This document shows, piece by piece, positions 5,822-6,492 of a DNA stretch of 6,492 bases. The notes beneath the pieces are model-generated. The model had not been told where the DNA came from, did not search any database, and worked only from the letters and a program-made list of their open reading frames with translations. The stretch comes from Opitutaceae bacterium (GTDB lineage Bacteria > Verrucomicrobiota > Verrucomicrobiia > Opitutales > Opitutaceae): NCBI GenBank assembly GCA_025352845.1, contig JANXSC010000474.1:1-6492 (forward strand), given 5' to 3'. Position 1 is the first letter of the stretch, and each line of letters begins with the position of its first letter. A program made the translations under genes and the position numbers.

Positions 5822-6492
5822 ATGATCCGTCGCCGCGCCTTCTTTGGTTTCGTTTTTCTCCCGGTGGTTGCATCGGCTGTGTCGGCAGCGTATGCCGCCC
5901 CTACACCGGCCAAGCTCACGTTCAACGATCACATCCAGCCGATCCTCGCGGAGAATTGCTACGCGTGCCACGGCACCGACCCCGGTTCGCGCAAGGCGGA
6001 CTTGCGGCTCGATCGCGCGGAGCACGCCTACCGCAAGCGCACCGAGGGCGAACCCGCGATCGTGCCGGGCAAGCCCGACGCCAGTCCGCTCGTGCAGCGG
6101 ATCGAATCGAAGGACGAAAAGAAAATCATGCCGCCGCCCGAGGCGCACAAGACGCTCAAGCCCGAACAAATCGCCACGCTGCGCCACTGGATCGCCGAGG
6201 GCGCGGAGTATCAGGAGCACTGGGCGTTCGTCGCGCCGGCGCGGACCCCGCTGCCGAAAATCCAAAATCAAAAATCCAAAATCGAAAATCCGATCGACGC
6301 CTTCATCCTCGCGCGGCTCGAAAAGGAAAAGCTCACGCCCTCACCCGAGGCCGATCGCCGCACACTCATCCGTCGCGTGACTCTCGATCTCACGGGCATC
6401 GTCCCGACGGCGGCGGAGGTCGAGGCGTTCCTGGCGGACAAATCGCCCGATGCCTACGCCGCGGTCGTCGATCGCCTGCTCGCGAGTCCGCG
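5822..6492 (+). CDS. PSCyt1/PSCyt2 (DUF1549) secreted cytochrome-like protein, partial
   Basis: The 5' part (223 codons, no stop) of a secreted planctomycete-type cytochrome protein, cut by the right window edge. Full members also carry the rest of DUF1549 and usually a C-terminal DUF1553 (PSD1), about 700-1100 residues in all. A signal peptide MIRRRAFFGFVFLPVVASA ends near AYA|APTP (about residue 25). The PSCyt1 domain (about 31-130) has the heme-binding CYACH (C46, C49, H50), then KADLRLD, VPGKPDASPL, a candidate axial Met in KIMPPPE (M103) and LRHWIAEGAEYQEHWAF. The PSCyt2 domain starts at about 157 with NPIDAFILARLEKEKLTPSP, RRVTLDLTGIVPT and AYAAVVDRLLASP. The linker (145-157) is encoded by a heptamer array. 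The ATG at 5822 is set by the signal peptide; there is no Shine-Dalgarno. In these phyla such genes often precede a DUF1501 partner; that region lies outside. The role is probably periplasmic redox or polymer-degradation related, but the exact reaction is unknown. Confidence 0.93.
   Translation, partial: MIRRRAFFGFVFLPVVASAVSAAYAAPTPAKLTFNDHIQPILAENCYACHGTDPGSRKADLRLDRAEHAYRKRTEGEPAIVPGKPDASPLVQRIESKDEKKIMPPPEAHKTLKPEQIATLRHWIAEGAEYQEHWAFVAPARTPLPKIQNQKSKIENPIDAFILARLEKEKLTPSPEADRRTLIRRVTLDLTGIVPTAAEVEAFLADKSPDAYAAVVDRLLASP
6257..6291 (+). repeat. Five tandem AAAATCN heptamers inside coding frame
   Basis: Five uninterrupted 7-base units read AAAATCC, AAAATCA, AAAATCC, AAAATCG and AAAATCC; only the last base varies. 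They sit in the linker between the PSCyt1 and PSCyt2 domains and encode the Lys/Asn/Gln/Ile-rich stretch PKIQNQKSKIENP. Their A+T richness contrasts strongly with the surrounding GC-rich codons. Because the unit length is not a multiple of three, gain or loss of one unit would shift the reading frame. Confidence 0.9.

Noticed and set aside
5534..6271. Minus-strand open frame of 245 codons opposite the PSCyt gene, and the Arg/Ser-rich plus-strand frame at 5844-6380
   Set aside because: Both overlap the well-supported PSCyt1/PSCyt2 frame and have biased, domain-free products.

Overview
The window reads as a piece of a high-GC chromosome from the Planctomycetota-Verrucomicrobiota-Chlamydiota group, most likely an Opitutaceae-like verrucomicrobium. 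Three things point there. One is a large TonB-dependent receptor with an N-terminal carboxypeptidase-regulatory-like domain and an EKFVVKG-type segment before the plug. The second is a secreted PSCyt1/PSCyt2 ('planctomycete cytochrome c') protein. The third is that the main genes lack Shine-Dalgarno sequences. This assignment is inferred from family content, not from a search.

Layout: (i) 1-294 is mostly non-coding, with at most the tail of a gene entering from the left. (ii) 295-3333 on the minus strand is a complete outer-membrane TonB-dependent receptor. (iii) A 118-160 bp divergent spacer holds two adjacent hairpins. (iv) 3494-4513 on the plus strand is a complete exported YncE-type beta-propeller protein. 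(v) 4514-4816 is a non-coding stretch dominated by a long nested inverted repeat (4546-4660), followed by weak traces of small reading frames. (vi) 4817-5503 on the minus strand is an unrecognised 228-residue protein with visibly lower GC than its neighbours. (vii) 5504-5821 is a spacer with small repeats. (viii) 5822 to the right edge is the start of a PSCyt1/PSCyt2 protein, cut by the window end, which carries five tandem AT-rich heptamers inside its coding frame.

Functional picture: the receptor and the beta-propeller protein are divergently paired, as yncD and yncE are in Escherichia coli, and probably act in the same envelope uptake process; the substrate cannot be read from the sequence. 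The PSCyt protein belongs to the secreted heme-protein sets expanded in Planctomycetota and Verrucomicrobiota, often near polysaccharide-degradation loci. The middle block (inverted repeat, small-frame remnants, low-GC orphan gene) looks like an accessory insertion between two ordinary envelope loci. No complete new multi-gene system is visible. The most unusual items are the nested inverted repeat, the in-frame heptamer array and the orphan gene.
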